DNA from: Mycolicibacterium sp. YH-1
Lineage (GTDB): Bacteria > Actinomycetota > Actinomycetes > Mycobacteriales > Mycobacteriaceae
Assembly (NCBI RefSeq): GCF_022557175.1
Contig: NZ_CP092915.1
Location: forward strand, 4,650,001-4,714,000
DNA length: 64,000 bases
Direction: 5' to 3'
Under the pieces are notes generated by a model, which was not told the DNA's origin, made no database searches, and saw only the letters and a program-made list of their open reading frames with translations. Below, piece by piece: positions 50,321 through 57,905 of the stretch. The position numbers and the translations under genes were made by a program. Numbering within the stretch: position 1 is the first letter of the stretch; every line of letters starts with the position of its first letter.

Positions 50321-51328
50321 TCAGTTCTCCAGCAGGCCAATACGGACATAGGCATCACGAATCTGAGTCTTTGCCTCGGGCGGCACGTGCGCCTGCGGCG
50401 GTCGCGAATGCGGGTAGTCACCGATCGGTAGACCCAGCAGCGAGGCCGCGTACTTGAACGCGCCACCCCAGTGCGTGAAGTAGTCCGCGCGGCCGGGATA
50501 GCAGGTGAACCACGGGCCGCGGTCCAGCTCGAACTGGTCAAGTCCCGACGTGCGCGCGTAGTCCATCGCCTCGACGAGTTTGTCGTCCCACACCAGGTTC
50601 CAGTACTCGCTGAAGATGCGGCGCTGCGGCGTGTCGAACAGGTAGCCGCTGGTCCCGAGGAGCGCGGGGACCACGATGCCATCTCGCAGCCACCCGGCCC
50701 GATAGACCGTCGTGTCGCACTCCCAGATCAACAACTCGGGGGCGAGTTCGTGCAGCATCCGACTGCTGCCCGGGCGGAAGGCACCCTCCTTGGTGGCGCA
50801 GACCGCGGGGATCTCGGCGGCGATACGCGCACCCTCGGCCGGTGTCAGGACATATCCCGATGACGGTGAGTTGAACATCCCGAGCGCGATGTCGGTGCGG
50901 TCGGCGACGTAGCGGAAGAAGTCCAGCACGCCCTGCCCGCCGTGCGCCTCCATCATCGGCGTCTGGATGTAGACGATGTCAGCACCGACCTCCTGTGCAT
51001 GCATCGTCAGTTCGACGCAATCCTTGGCCGCGGTGGCCGATGTACACGCCTGGATGACGACATCGGGTTTGATCGCGCGCGCCTCGGCGATCGCCACTTC
51101 GAGCAGACGCTTGCGCTCGCCGATGGTCAGCGCCCAGAACTCGGCCAAACCGCTTGTGCACCAGAGCATCTGATGGTCGAGCGTGCTGATGCAATGCCGC
51201 ACGAGGGCGCGGTAGCCGTCCCAGTCGATGTCATCGCCGTCGGTACCGCAGAACGGCGTGTAGAGGGAGTCACCTATCCCTCGCAGCGCGGTGCGCGCCC
51301 ACTCGCGTGCGTCCCTTGCGTTCGCCAT
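50321..51328 (-). CDS. dihydrodipicolinate synthase-family lyase
   Basis: A 335-residue class I aldolase-type protein of the DapA/NAL family. The Schiff-base lysine is in CATKEGAF (K180). A Tyr lies in FNSPSSGYVLT, and other barrel strands are QMLWCTSGLAEFW and VVIQACTSATA. In catabolic clusters such proteins cleave or form aldol or hydratase-aldolase bonds (for example on aromatic side chains); lysine synthesis is unlikely from the context. It lies 34 bases after the SDR gene on the same strand. The operon is crotonase, SDR, lyase. Confidence 0.87.
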   Translation of the reverse strand: MANARDAREWARTALRGIGDSLYTPFCGTDGDDIDWDGYRALVRHCISTLDHQMLWCTSGLAEFWALTIGERKRLLEVAIAEARAIKPDVVIQACTSATAAKDCVELTMHAQEVGADIVYIQTPMMEAHGGQGVLDFFRYVADRTDIALGMFNSPSSGYVLTPAEGARIAAEIPAVCATKEGAFRPGSSRMLHELAPELLIWECDTTVYRAGWLRDGIVVPALLGTSGYLFDTPQRRIFSEYWNLVWDDKLVEAMDYARTSGLDQFELDRGPWFTCYPGRADYFTHWGGAFKYAASLLGLPIGDYPHSRPPQAHVPPEAKTQIRDAYVRIGLLEN

Positions 51329-51362
51329 ACGCCGCTCCCTGCCGTGTTGATCTGGTGAAACC

Positions 51363-52160
51363 TCAGGTGAAGTCGCTACCGCCGTCCACGTTGACGTTCG
51401 CGCCGGTCATGTAGGAATTGCGGCGCGACGCCAGGAATGCGGCGACCGGTCCGATCTCGTCGGGCAGGCCCGCGCGGGGCAGGTGCGCCGGATGGCCGAA
51501 GTGTTCATCGATGGCTTCCATCAGGCGGTACGGATCGGAGCCGTCGACGCCGACCGAGTCGGCCCAGCCGAGCAGGGCCTCGGATGCGATGCTGCCGGGC
51601 GAGACGACGTTGACCAGGATCTCGTCCGGAGCGAGTAGCAGCGACAGGTTCTTCGAGACGCTGTTCACCATGGCCTTGGCTGCGGTGTAGGCGGGCAGCC
51701 GGGTGCTCTGCCGTTGCGTCGAGTGCGCGGAGAAGTTCACGATGCGGGCCCATTGCGCCTTGCGCAGCAGCGGAAGTGCGGCGCGCACGCAGCGCACCAT
51801 GCCCATCGCGCCGTCGTCGACGGCCGCATGCCACTGATCGTCGGTGAGTTCCTCAAACGAGCCGGCCGCGCCTGGGCCCACGGTGTTGATCAGGACGTTG
51901 AGTTCACCGTCCCAACGCTGTCCGATGTCGGCGAACACCCGCACCACCTGGTCGGCGTCCGAGATGTCGGCGACGACGGCAACCGCATCGGGGCTACCGC
52001 ACCGACTCAGATCGGCCGCGGCCGCCTCGAGCACCTCGGCGGAGCGTCCGACGACGGCCACCCTGGCGCCGTCCTGCGCCAGGCACCGGGCCGTCGCCAG
52101 ACCCATTCCGCGACCACCGCCCACGACGACGGCGGTCGCGTTGGCCAAGCCTAGGTCCAC
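51363..52160 (-). CDS. short-chain dehydrogenase/reductase
   Basis: A 265-residue SDR. VVVGGGRGMGLATARCL carries the cofactor motif (GGGRGMG in place of TGxxxGxG). Catalytic residues are Ser in NFSAHSTQRQ and PAYTAAKAM. C-terminal GANVNVDGGSDF. The NNAG motif is changed to INTVGPG. It probably oxidises a secondary alcohol of a CoA intermediate. Start is GTG 52160, 16 bases after the crotonase gene stop. Confidence 0.87.
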   Translation of the reverse strand: MDLGLANATAVVVGGGRGMGLATARCLAQDGARVAVVGRSAEVLEAAAADLSRCGSPDAVAVVADISDADQVVRVFADIGQRWDGELNVLINTVGPGAAGSFEELTDDQWHAAVDDGAMGMVRCVRAALPLLRKAQWARIVNFSAHSTQRQSTRLPAYTAAKAMVNSVSKNLSLLLAPDEILVNVVSPGSIASEALLGWADSVGVDGSDPYRLMEAIDEHFGHPAHLPRAGLPDEIGPVAAFLASRRNSYMTGANVNVDGGSDFT

Positions 52161-52176
52161 GCCACCACCCTGTCGG

Positions 52177-52941
52177 TCAGGAGCCGGTCCAGTTCGGCGC
52201 GCGCTTCTCAGCGAAGGCGGTCGCCCCTTCCATCGCGTCCTTGGAGGAGAACACGGGCAGGATCAGCTCCTGCTGCTTGGCCCACATCTCGTCCTCGCTC
52301 CAGCCGGCCGACTTGGCGATGATCTCCTTGGTCACCGCCACGGCCAGCGGACCGTTCTTGGTGATGCGCTCGGCCAGTTCCAGGGCTCCCTCGAGCGCAC
52401 CGCCGGCCTCGGTCAAGACGTTGACGAAGCCCCATTGCGCAGCGTCCTCGGCCGTGAAGCTGTCACCTGTGAGCGCCAGCTCGAGAGCCTTCTGGTACGG
52501 AATGCGGTGCGGCAGCCGAAGTAGTCCACCACCCGCTGCCACCAGGCCGCGCTTCACCTCGGGGATACCGAACTTCGCGTTCTTGGCGGCGACGACGAGG
52601 TCGGTGGCCAGCACGATCTCGGTGCCCCCGGCCAGCGCATACCCCTCCACCGCGGCGATCAGCGGTTTGCGCGGCGGGCGCTCGGTGAAGCCGATCCCGC
52701 GGCCGGGGATCGCGGGCACCTCGCCGGCCATGAAGGCCTTGAGGTCCATCCCCGCACAGAAGTTTCCGCCTGCGCCGGTGACGATGGCGACCGAGAGTTC
52801 CGGGGTGTCGTCGAGTTCGTCCACCGCGTCGGCGAGACCCTGCGCGACGGCAAGGTTGAACGCGTTACGCGCCTCGGGACGGTTGATGGTGACGACGAGA
52901 GTCCGTCCCCGTCGCTCTGTGAGGACTACTTCTTCGGACAC
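52177..52941 (-). CDS. enoyl-CoA hydratase/isomerase (crotonase)
   Basis: A 254-residue crotonase. Oxyanion strands NFCAGMDLKAF and EGYALAGGTEIVLA, and the helix FGIPEVKRGLVAAGGGLLRLP; the second acidic residue of classical hydratases is Gly here (AAGGG), so an isomerase or other activity is possible. The C-terminus (AFAEKRAPNWTG) is typical. It leads the crotonase-SDR-lyase operon, with dyad site 8 60 bases upstream. Confidence 0.9.
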   Translation of the reverse strand: MSEEVVLTERRGRTLVVTINRPEARNAFNLAVAQGLADAVDELDDTPELSVAIVTGAGGNFCAGMDLKAFMAGEVPAIPGRGIGFTERPPRKPLIAAVEGYALAGGTEIVLATDLVVAAKNAKFGIPEVKRGLVAAGGGLLRLPHRIPYQKALELALTGDSFTAEDAAQWGFVNVLTEAGGALEGALELAERITKNGPLAVAVTKEIIAKSAGWSEDEMWAKQQELILPVFSSKDAMEGATAFAEKRAPNWTGS

Positions 52942-53001
52942 GTGGGCCCCTTCGCCAGATGGTTATCGTGATTCACGACACGGTAAGTGCACCGTGAAAC
53001 C

Positions 53002-53020
53002 TACTATAGGTCTTTCAGTA
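53002..53020. promoter_or_regulatory. TAC(T/G)GTA-N5 dyad, site 8
   Basis: TACTATA-GGTCT-TTCAGTA, 60 bases upstream of the crotonase-SDR-lyase operon (start 52941). Confidence 0.55.
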
Positions 53021-53059
53021 CCGTCCGACAGGCCATTGCTCGATTGAATTGGCATCGAG

Positions 53060-53086
53060 CTAATCCCTTGTTCAACAAGGCATTAG
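53060..53086. promoter_or_regulatory. 27-bp dyad, CTAAT-n-CCTTGTT-n-AACAAGG-n-ATTAG
   Basis: Twelve base pairs on each side are complementary, broken only by single bases at positions 6, 14 and 22. It differs from the TAC(T/G)GTA dyads and from KstR-type sites. The layout of an operator is convincing, but the protein is unknown. Confidence 0.6.
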
Positions 53087-53096
53087 GACCCGACAC

Positions 53097-53157
53097 CGCG
53101 AACGTGAAGAAGTGTTCGACGTCTCGTCGATTTCTCGCCAATATCTTCACGTTCGCG
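53097..53157. repeat. stem-loop with perfect 14-bp arms
   Basis: CGCGAACGTGAAGA (53097-53110) pairs perfectly with TCTTCACGTTCGCG (53144-53157). The 33-base loop carries its own small stem, TCGACG/CGTCGA. It resembles the hairpin at 40008-40065 in type. It could be a dispersed repeat or a leader structure. Confidence 0.65.
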
Positions 53158-53193
53158 CACGCCCAGGCGTAACGAGACCCCGACCGTATGCCT

Positions 53194-53212
53194 ACCGGTA
53201 AGGTCTACGGTG
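53194..53212. promoter_or_regulatory. degenerate TAC(T/G)GTA-N5 dyad (site 9) before the TetR gene
   Basis: ACCGGTA-AGGTC-TACGGTG, 93 bases upstream of the TetR start. Three positions deviate from the consensus. If real, it would give autoregulation of the TetR protein. Confidence 0.35.
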
Positions 53213-53305
53213 ACGTGTGCACCGGGACACGCAGATTCTAGCCGCGGTTCACACGGCCGTTGCCGGTAGATTGACGTCCGCCGCGAACCCGATGGAGGTG
53301 CCCCA

Positions 53306-54067
53306 GTGGCCAAGCAAGTGACCGGCGAGAAGCGGCAACGCCGCGAACGCGGCTCCATCAATCCCGACGACATTATCAAGGGCGCCTTCGAACTCGCCGA
53401 GGACGTCGGGATCGACAACCTGAGTATGCCCCTGCTGGGCAAGCACCTCGGTGTCGGCGTCACCAGCATCTACTGGTACTTCCGCAAGAAGGACGATCTG
53501 CTCAACGCGATGACGGACCGCGCGCTGAAGCAGTACGTCTTCGCGACGCCCTACGTCGAGGCCAGCGATTGGCGCGAGACATTGCGCAACCACGCCTGGA
53601 CCATGCGCGAGACATTCATGGGAAACCCCATCCTGTGTGACCTGATCCTGATCCGGTCGGCACTGTCCCCGCGTGCGGCCAAGATGGGCGTAGCCGCTGT
53701 GGAGAAGGCGATCGAGAGCCTGGCGGAGGCCGGCCTCTCCCCCGAGGACGCCTTCGACACGTACTCCGCGGTGTCGGTGCACGTGCGTGGATCTGTCGTC
53801 CTGCAGCGGCTCTACGACAAGAACCGCGCGATCGACGGCGGTCCCGGCGACTTCGAGGAGGTCATGGTCATCGACGCCGAGACCGCGCCCCTTCTCGCCA
53901 AGGTGACCGAGGAGGGCCACCGCATCGGCGCATCGGATGACAAGAGCTTCGAGTACGGACTCAACTGCATCCTCGATCACGCCGCTCGACTCATCGCCGA
54001 GCAGGCCGCCGAGCCCGCGCCGCGGCGGGCGGCCACCACGCCGCGGCGCAAGGCCACGGCGCGGTAG
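53306..54067 (+). CDS. TetR-family regulator, candidate master regulator of the island
   Basis: A 253-residue TetR protein. The DNA-binding part is INPDDIIKGAFELAEDVGIDNLSMPLLGKHLGVGVTSIYWYFRKKDDLLNAM at residues 18-69. The C-terminal ligand domain (about 85-230) ends in a basic tail PRRAATTPRRKATAR. GTG 53306 has GGAGGTG seven bases upstream. It is divergent from the crotonase-SDR-lyase operon, and both regulon-type dyads lie in the gap. It could bind the TAC(T/G)GTA dyads across the window; this is inference. A tandem repeat begins at its stop codon. Confidence 0.88.
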   Translation: MAKQVTGEKRQRRERGSINPDDIIKGAFELAEDVGIDNLSMPLLGKHLGVGVTSIYWYFRKKDDLLNAMTDRALKQYVFATPYVEASDWRETLRNHAWTMRETFMGNPILCDLILIRSALSPRAAKMGVAAVEKAIESLAEAGLSPEDAFDTYSAVSVHVRGSVVLQRLYDKNRAIDGGPGDFEEVMVIDAETAPLLAKVTEEGHRIGASDDKSFEYGLNCILDHAARLIAEQAAEPAPRRAATTPRRKATAR

Positions 54068-54118
54068 CGCCCATCCAGACGAGCGCGGTAGCGCCCATCC
54101 AGACGAGCGCGGTAGCGC
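54061..54118 (+). repeat. 24-bp tandem repeat starting on the TetR stop codon
   Basis: GCGGTAGCGCCCATCCAGAC-GAGC occurs twice (54061-54084, 54085-54108), followed by the first ten bases again. The TetR stop TAG (54065-54067) is in the first copy, so the stop codon is repeated downstream. Confidence 0.85.
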
Positions 54119-54122
54119 TGGT

Positions 54123-55298
54123 TTACACCTCGATGACGACGGCGCCGCCCTGGCCGCCGCCTGCGCACATCGCCGCCACACCGATACCGCCACCGCGGCG
54201 ACGCAGCTCGTAGATCAGGGTCGTCACCATCCGGGCACCCGACGCCGCGATGGGATGGCCGAGGCTGCATCCGCTGCCGGAGAAGTTGACGAGATCCTCG
54301 TCGAGGCCGTACTCCTTGCACGCTGCGATCGGCACGGACGCGAACGCCTCGTTGATCTCCCACAGCGTGACATCCGACGGCTTCAGGCCTGCGCGCTGAA
54401 GAACCTTGCCGATGACCTTGACGCCGCCGAGTCCGGTGTCGCGCGGCGCGACGCCTATGGACGCCCACGCCTTGACGGTCGCCATGACGTCCAGGTTCTC
54501 CGCGACGGCGAGATCGCGCTCGGCGACCGCGACCGCGGCGCATGCGTCATTGGTGCCGCTGGCGTTGCCCGCGGTGATGGAGAAGCCCTCGATCTCGGGA
54601 TGCAGCACCTTGAGCCCAGCGAGCTTCTCGACTGTGGTGTCACGCCGCGGATGCTCGTCGACGGCGAACTCGGTGACCGAGCCGTCGAACTGGGTGATCT
54701 TCAGCGGCAGGATCTCGTCGGCGAACTTGCCTGCATCCTGGGCGGCGACGGCGCGCTGATGGCTGCGGGCCGCCCAGGCGTCCATCTCCTCACGGCTGAT
54801 ACCCGCGGCCTGCGCGGTGTTCCAGCCGACCGTTATCGACATGTCCTTCATCGGAGCGTCCGGCGTCTCGACGTGCGTGGGTGTCATCCAGCGCTCCTCG
54901 AACTTCAGCTCGGGGCCGGGGATGCGCCAGTTGGTCAGCGGTGTCATCGACAGCGACTGGACGCCACCGGCGATCAGGGCGCGCTCCATGCCGGAGCCGA
55001 TCTGCGCCGACGCGTTGCCGATCGCGGTCAGGCTGCCCGCGCAGTGCCGGTTCACCGACTGACCGGGGACGTGCTCGAGGCCCGTCGCCGTAGCCGCGTA
55101 GCGCGCGAGATCGCCACCACCGTAGTTGGATTCGGCGAAGATGAGGTCGTCGATGACCGCAGGATCCAGACCTGAGCGGCGGATCACCTCGGGCAGCACG
55201 GCGGTGATGAGGGTCTCCGGCGGCGTATTGACCAGCGTGCCCTTGAAGGACCGCCCGATGGCAGTGCGGACCGCTCCGACGATGACAGGTGTGGGCAT
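54123..55298 (-). CDS. acetyl-CoA acyltransferase (thiolase)
   Basis: A 391-residue classical thiolase, the final step of beta-oxidation. Nucleophile Cys in NRHCAGSLTAIGNA; His in SLGHPIAASGARM; second Cys in MCAGGGQGGA. N-terminal VIVGAVRTAIGRSFKGTL fits the family. ATG 55298 follows the crotonase gene (stop 55387) with an 88-base gap that includes a weak dyad-like sequence. The operon order is thioesterase, FadR regulator, crotonase, thiolase. The stop is just beyond the 24-bp repeat near the TetR gene. Confidence 0.95.
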   Translation of the reverse strand: MPTPVIVGAVRTAIGRSFKGTLVNTPPETLITAVLPEVIRRSGLDPAVIDDLIFAESNYGGGDLARYAATATGLEHVPGQSVNRHCAGSLTAIGNASAQIGSGMERALIAGGVQSLSMTPLTNWRIPGPELKFEERWMTPTHVETPDAPMKDMSITVGWNTAQAAGISREEMDAWAARSHQRAVAAQDAGKFADEILPLKITQFDGSVTEFAVDEHPRRDTTVEKLAGLKVLHPEIEGFSITAGNASGTNDACAAVAVAERDLAVAENLDVMATVKAWASIGVAPRDTGLGGVKVIGKVLQRAGLKPSDVTLWEINEAFASVPIAACKEYGLDEDLVNFSGSGCSLGHPIAASGARMVTTLIYELRRRGGGIGVAAMCAGGGQGGAVVIEV

Positions 55299-55386
55299 GT
55301 CTCAAACCTCAGTTCTTGGGCCGCCTTCGGCGGAGGATCAACTGCGTTACAAAACTAGCAGAAACTGTAGCGCCGGCGGGAGGTGG

Positions 55387-56310
55387 TCAGCGAACGTCGG
55401 GTTCGGGCACGTGGAAGTGCTCGTCACGCAGCCGAAACGCCTCCTTCGTGCCGTGCTGGGCACGGGTCTTGACGAAATTGAACTCACCCGGCGCGAACTG
55501 CAGGTTCGTCCCGTAGGCGTGGAACAGGTAGCTGGCCACTTCCTCACCCTGATAGGCCTGACTCTGCTCGACCATGCGGAAGGCCTCCTTGGCGATCACG
55601 ACGCCGTCGGCGGGCATCTTGGCCGCCTTCTCCGCCCAGTATCGGGCCCTGGCGGTGACGGCTTCCGGGGAGCACGTCTCGGTGAAGACCCCGAGGTGCT
55701 CGACCTCACCGGCCTCGATGATGTCGCCGGTCAGCAACATCCGCCGCGCGAGCACGGGCCCGAGGCGGTGAAAGAACATGTGCAGGCTGCCCAGCGCCGG
55801 GCCGAGGAAGCGCGTGGCGGGCATGCCGATGCGGGTGTCGCGCGCGATCACGGAGATATCGGTCATCAACGCCATCTCGAAGCCGCCGCCCAGGGCGTAG
55901 CCGCCGATCTCCCCCACTGTGATCTTCGGGAACCCCATGAGGTTGTGATAGAAGCTGAATGACTTGCGGTCCACGGTGAGTCGCCTGCGTTGACTGGGCC
56001 GACGCCTGGCCGCCTCGGTCTCCTTCTCGCCGGTTCCCCGCTCCTCGCGCAAGCGCTCATCGCCATACCAGCCGTAGGCGTTGTTCATGTCGGCACCGGT
56101 GGAGAAGACGCCCTCGACGCCGCGGAGAATCACCACCGTGATGTCGTCGTCCTCGGCAACCTGATCGAGACACCGCTCGATGGCGTCGCGCATCGCTGCG
56201 TCATATGAGTTGCGCTGCTTGGGATTGTTCAGTGTGATGGTCGCGATTCGGCGATCTGGGTCGACGTCGAACAGGACCCGGTCGTCGGTGGTCAACTTGT
56301 CGTCGGTCAT
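55387..56310 (-). CDS. enoyl-CoA hydratase/isomerase (crotonase)
   Basis: A 307-residue crotonase, longer than usual because of a charged insertion after the first oxyanion strand (GWYGDERLREERGTGEKETEAARRRPSQRRR, about residues 80-110). Motifs: FSTGADMNNAYGW and GGYALGGGFEMALM. The helix that normally carries the catalytic Glu reads ATRFLGPALGSLHMFF, with no Glu at the usual place. It may act as an isomerase, retro-aldolase or ring-cleaving enzyme rather than a hydratase. It is 27 bases downstream of the FadR-type gene. Confidence 0.87.
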   Translation of the reverse strand: MTDDKLTTDDRVLFDVDPDRRIATITLNNPKQRNSYDAAMRDAIERCLDQVAEDDDITVVILRGVEGVFSTGADMNNAYGWYGDERLREERGTGEKETEAARRRPSQRRRLTVDRKSFSFYHNLMGFPKITVGEIGGYALGGGFEMALMTDISVIARDTRIGMPATRFLGPALGSLHMFFHRLGPVLARRMLLTGDIIEAGEVEHLGVFTETCSPEAVTARARYWAEKAAKMPADGVVIAKEAFRMVEQSQAYQGEEVASYLFHAYGTNLQFAPGEFNFVKTRAQHGTKEAFRLRDEHFHVPEPDVR

Positions 56311-56337
56311 GTTGGAACTCCTCTATCCGTGGCCGGC

Positions 56338-57126
56338 TTAGCCGTGGTCGACGCTCGAGATCAGCCGAGCCTCGATGGTCTTGTCGGTGCCAAAGGCGAT
56401 GGTGTGCCGCCGGGCGGCGGCGAGGTGGTCTGCCGCGATGCGCATGGCACGGTCGCGATTGCCATCGCGGATGGCGTCGGTCATGCGTTGGTGGTCGCGC
56501 AGCGCCGCACGCATCGTCTTGTCCCGCATGGGTGAGTCCATCGGGGACGACTCGTCGCTCCACACCGCAGACTCGTGTGCCGACCAGATCAGCTCCAGGG
56601 AGCCGATCAGCAGAATCATCGGTTCGTTGCCGCAGCGCGACACCAGCGCCTCGTGGAACCGGCGCGCGTTGGGGACGTAGCCGGCCACATCGTCGAATTG
56701 TTCTGTCTGATTGCGGATCTCGGCCTCGAGGTACGGGACCACCTCGGTCAACCGATCCTCGCGGGCGGCGCACATTCCCGCGCAGACGGGCTCCAGGTAC
56801 AGCAGCGCGGCGCTGACGTCGGCAGGTGTCGAGTCGCGTGACTGCAACACCATGCCGATCATGTGCGCGGTCCGTTCCGACGACGGCAGGTGCACCACGG
56901 CACCGCCCACGTTGCCTCGCCGCACCGACACCAGGCCGTCGGACTCCAGGATGTGGATTGCCTCGCGAAGCGCCGGCGGACTCACCCTGAACTCGGCCAG
57001 CAGCTGCTCCTGAGAGGGCAGGATGTCGCCCTGTTTCAGCCGTCCCGAAAGGATGTCGTTGCGCAGGCGTGCCGCGAGGATCTCGGCGACCCTTGGCTGG
57101 CGAATCCGGTGCTCGACCACGGTCAT
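56338..57126 (-). CDS. FadR-type GntR regulator
   Basis: A 262-residue GntR-family regulator of the FadR subgroup. Winged helix: ILAARLRNDILSGRLKQGDILPSQEQLLAEFRVSPPALREAIHILESDGLVSVRRGNVGGAVV. The C-terminal FCD-like helical ligand domain includes ARRFHEALVSRCGNEPMILLIGSLELIW with a His near ARRFHEAL. ATG 57126 overlaps the thioesterase stop as ATGA. The palindrome CTTGTACAAG at 57837-57846 upstream of the operon is the kind of site such proteins bind. It probably responds to an acyl-CoA. Confidence 0.9.
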   Translation of the reverse strand: MTVVEHRIRQPRVAEILAARLRNDILSGRLKQGDILPSQEQLLAEFRVSPPALREAIHILESDGLVSVRRGNVGGAVVHLPSSERTAHMIGMVLQSRDSTPADVSAALLYLEPVCAGMCAAREDRLTEVVPYLEAEIRNQTEQFDDVAGYVPNARRFHEALVSRCGNEPMILLIGSLELIWSAHESAVWSDESSPMDSPMRDKTMRAALRDHQRMTDAIRDGNRDRAMRIAADHLAAARRHTIAFGTDKTIEARLISSVDHG

Positions 57127-57776
57127 CGCTGCTGCCTGGCGCCGAAAGCGGCGCCGGTGAGCCTCTCGGGTGGCAGGGCCACGGTGTCCACAAGTCCGAT
57201 GCACAGCACCTCGTCGTCGAGCCGCAGCCTGGCCGTCGAGGTCAGACCGCGTTCGGTCTCGCAACGCTGCACGTCGAATGTCAACTCGGTCAGAAGCGGC
57301 GTCGGTCGGCGGTACTTCACGGTGAGCGATCGGGTCTTCCCCGACAGTCGGGTGGCGCAATTGTGGTGCTGTGTCACGCAATCGAAGAACACACCCAGGA
57401 AGCCGCCGTGCACCAGTCCCGGCGGACCCTCGAAGTTCAGCGGGAACGTGACGGTGCCGGTCGCGGTGTCCGGGTCGCCGTCGACGACGGCTAGGCGGTA
57501 CTCGGGAAAGCTCGGGTTGTAGGCACCGACGTCGAATGCGTGGTCGAGGTAGAGCCTGCGCAGACCGTCCGGATCGGCACCTATGCGGGGCGCGACATCA
57601 GGCGGTGCCGCCTCGGCGAGGTCGGTCTCCCACTGCGCGAACCGGACCAGCATGTCGTCGACGGCGGGGTGCTCGTTCTCGATGGATAGCAGCAGACCCG
57701 TCAGCCGCCGGATGGCGGCGGCGGCTGCCACGGTCTGCGGCAGCGGCTTCTCGCCAAACCGCGGTGCGTCGGCCAC
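57123..57776 (-). CDS. PaaI-like hotdog thioesterase
   Basis: A 217-residue hotdog-fold protein with an N-terminal helical extension of about 100 residues. Core: FPLNFEGPPGLVHGGFLGVFFDCVTQHHN, with the HGG motif, then LTVKYRRPTPLLTELTFD and LDDEVLCIGLVDTVAL. It should release a free acid from a CoA thioester. Start is GTG 57776 with GGAGGG about eight bases upstream. First gene of a four-gene operon, divergent from the crotonase gene at 57906, with the GntR palindrome and dyad site 10 between. Confidence 0.85.
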   Translation of the reverse strand: MADAPRFGEKPLPQTVAAAAAIRRLTGLLLSIENEHPAVDDMLVRFAQWETDLAEAAPPDVAPRIGADPDGLRRLYLDHAFDVGAYNPSFPEYRLAVVDGDPDTATGTVTFPLNFEGPPGLVHGGFLGVFFDCVTQHHNCATRLSGKTRSLTVKYRRPTPLLTELTFDVQRCETERGLTSTARLRLDDEVLCIGLVDTVALPPERLTGAAFGARQQR

Positions 57777-57836
57777 GGGCCACCCCCTCCGTCATTGCGT
57801 GCGCCGGCGCTTCCGCGGGCGGCCTTTCCTTGCTAA

Positions 57837-57846
57837 CTTGTACAAG
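57837..57846. promoter_or_regulatory. FadR/GntR-type palindrome
   Basis: CTTGTACAAG is a perfect ten-base palindrome holding TTGTACAA, which fits the TNGTNNACNA-type consensus of FadR-subgroup GntR proteins. It lies between the operon that codes for such a regulator (57776 leftward) and the crotonase/ligase operon (57906 rightward). Confidence 0.55.
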
Positions 57847-57863
57847 ATAGCAATCGTAGCGCC

Positions 57864-57882
57864 TACTGTATGGGTAACCGTA
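57864..57882. promoter_or_regulatory. TAC(T/G)GTA-N5 dyad, site 10
   Basis: TACTGTA-TGGGT-AACCGTA, 23 bases upstream of the rightward operon (start 57906) and 87 from the leftward start (57776). It is 17 bases from the GntR palindrome, so two regulators may act here. Confidence 0.65.
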
Positions 57883-57905
57883 ACGATGCGGAAGGGCGAT
57901 CAACG

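Larger units (their letters stand above)
52942..53305. other. 364-bp control region between a catabolic operon and a TetR gene
   Basis: This gap holds no gene but four symmetrical elements in sequence: dyad site 8 (53002-53020), a separate 27-bp dyad (53060-53086), a stem-loop with perfect 14-bp arms (53097-53157), and a degenerate tenth copy of the regulon dyad (53194-53212). The ribosome site GGAGGTG before the TetR start is at about 53294-53300. Confidence 0.75.

Noticed and set aside
24183..54118. Short tandem repeats considered as a CRISPR array
   Set aside because: There are at most three units, no unique spacers, and no cas genes in the window.
55351..55369. Weak dyad-like sequence before the thiolase gene (AAAACTA-GCAGA-AACTGTA)
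   Set aside because: Only the right arm matches; the left arm does not, and the gene is probably transcribed from the upstream operon promoter.
6642..57882. KstR- or KstR2-type binding sites as an explanation for the dyads
   Set aside because: The half-site and spacing differ from the KstR (AAC-NN-GTT core) and KstR2 (AAGCAAG-NN-CTTGCTT) consensus that I know, and typical kst regulon genes are missing.
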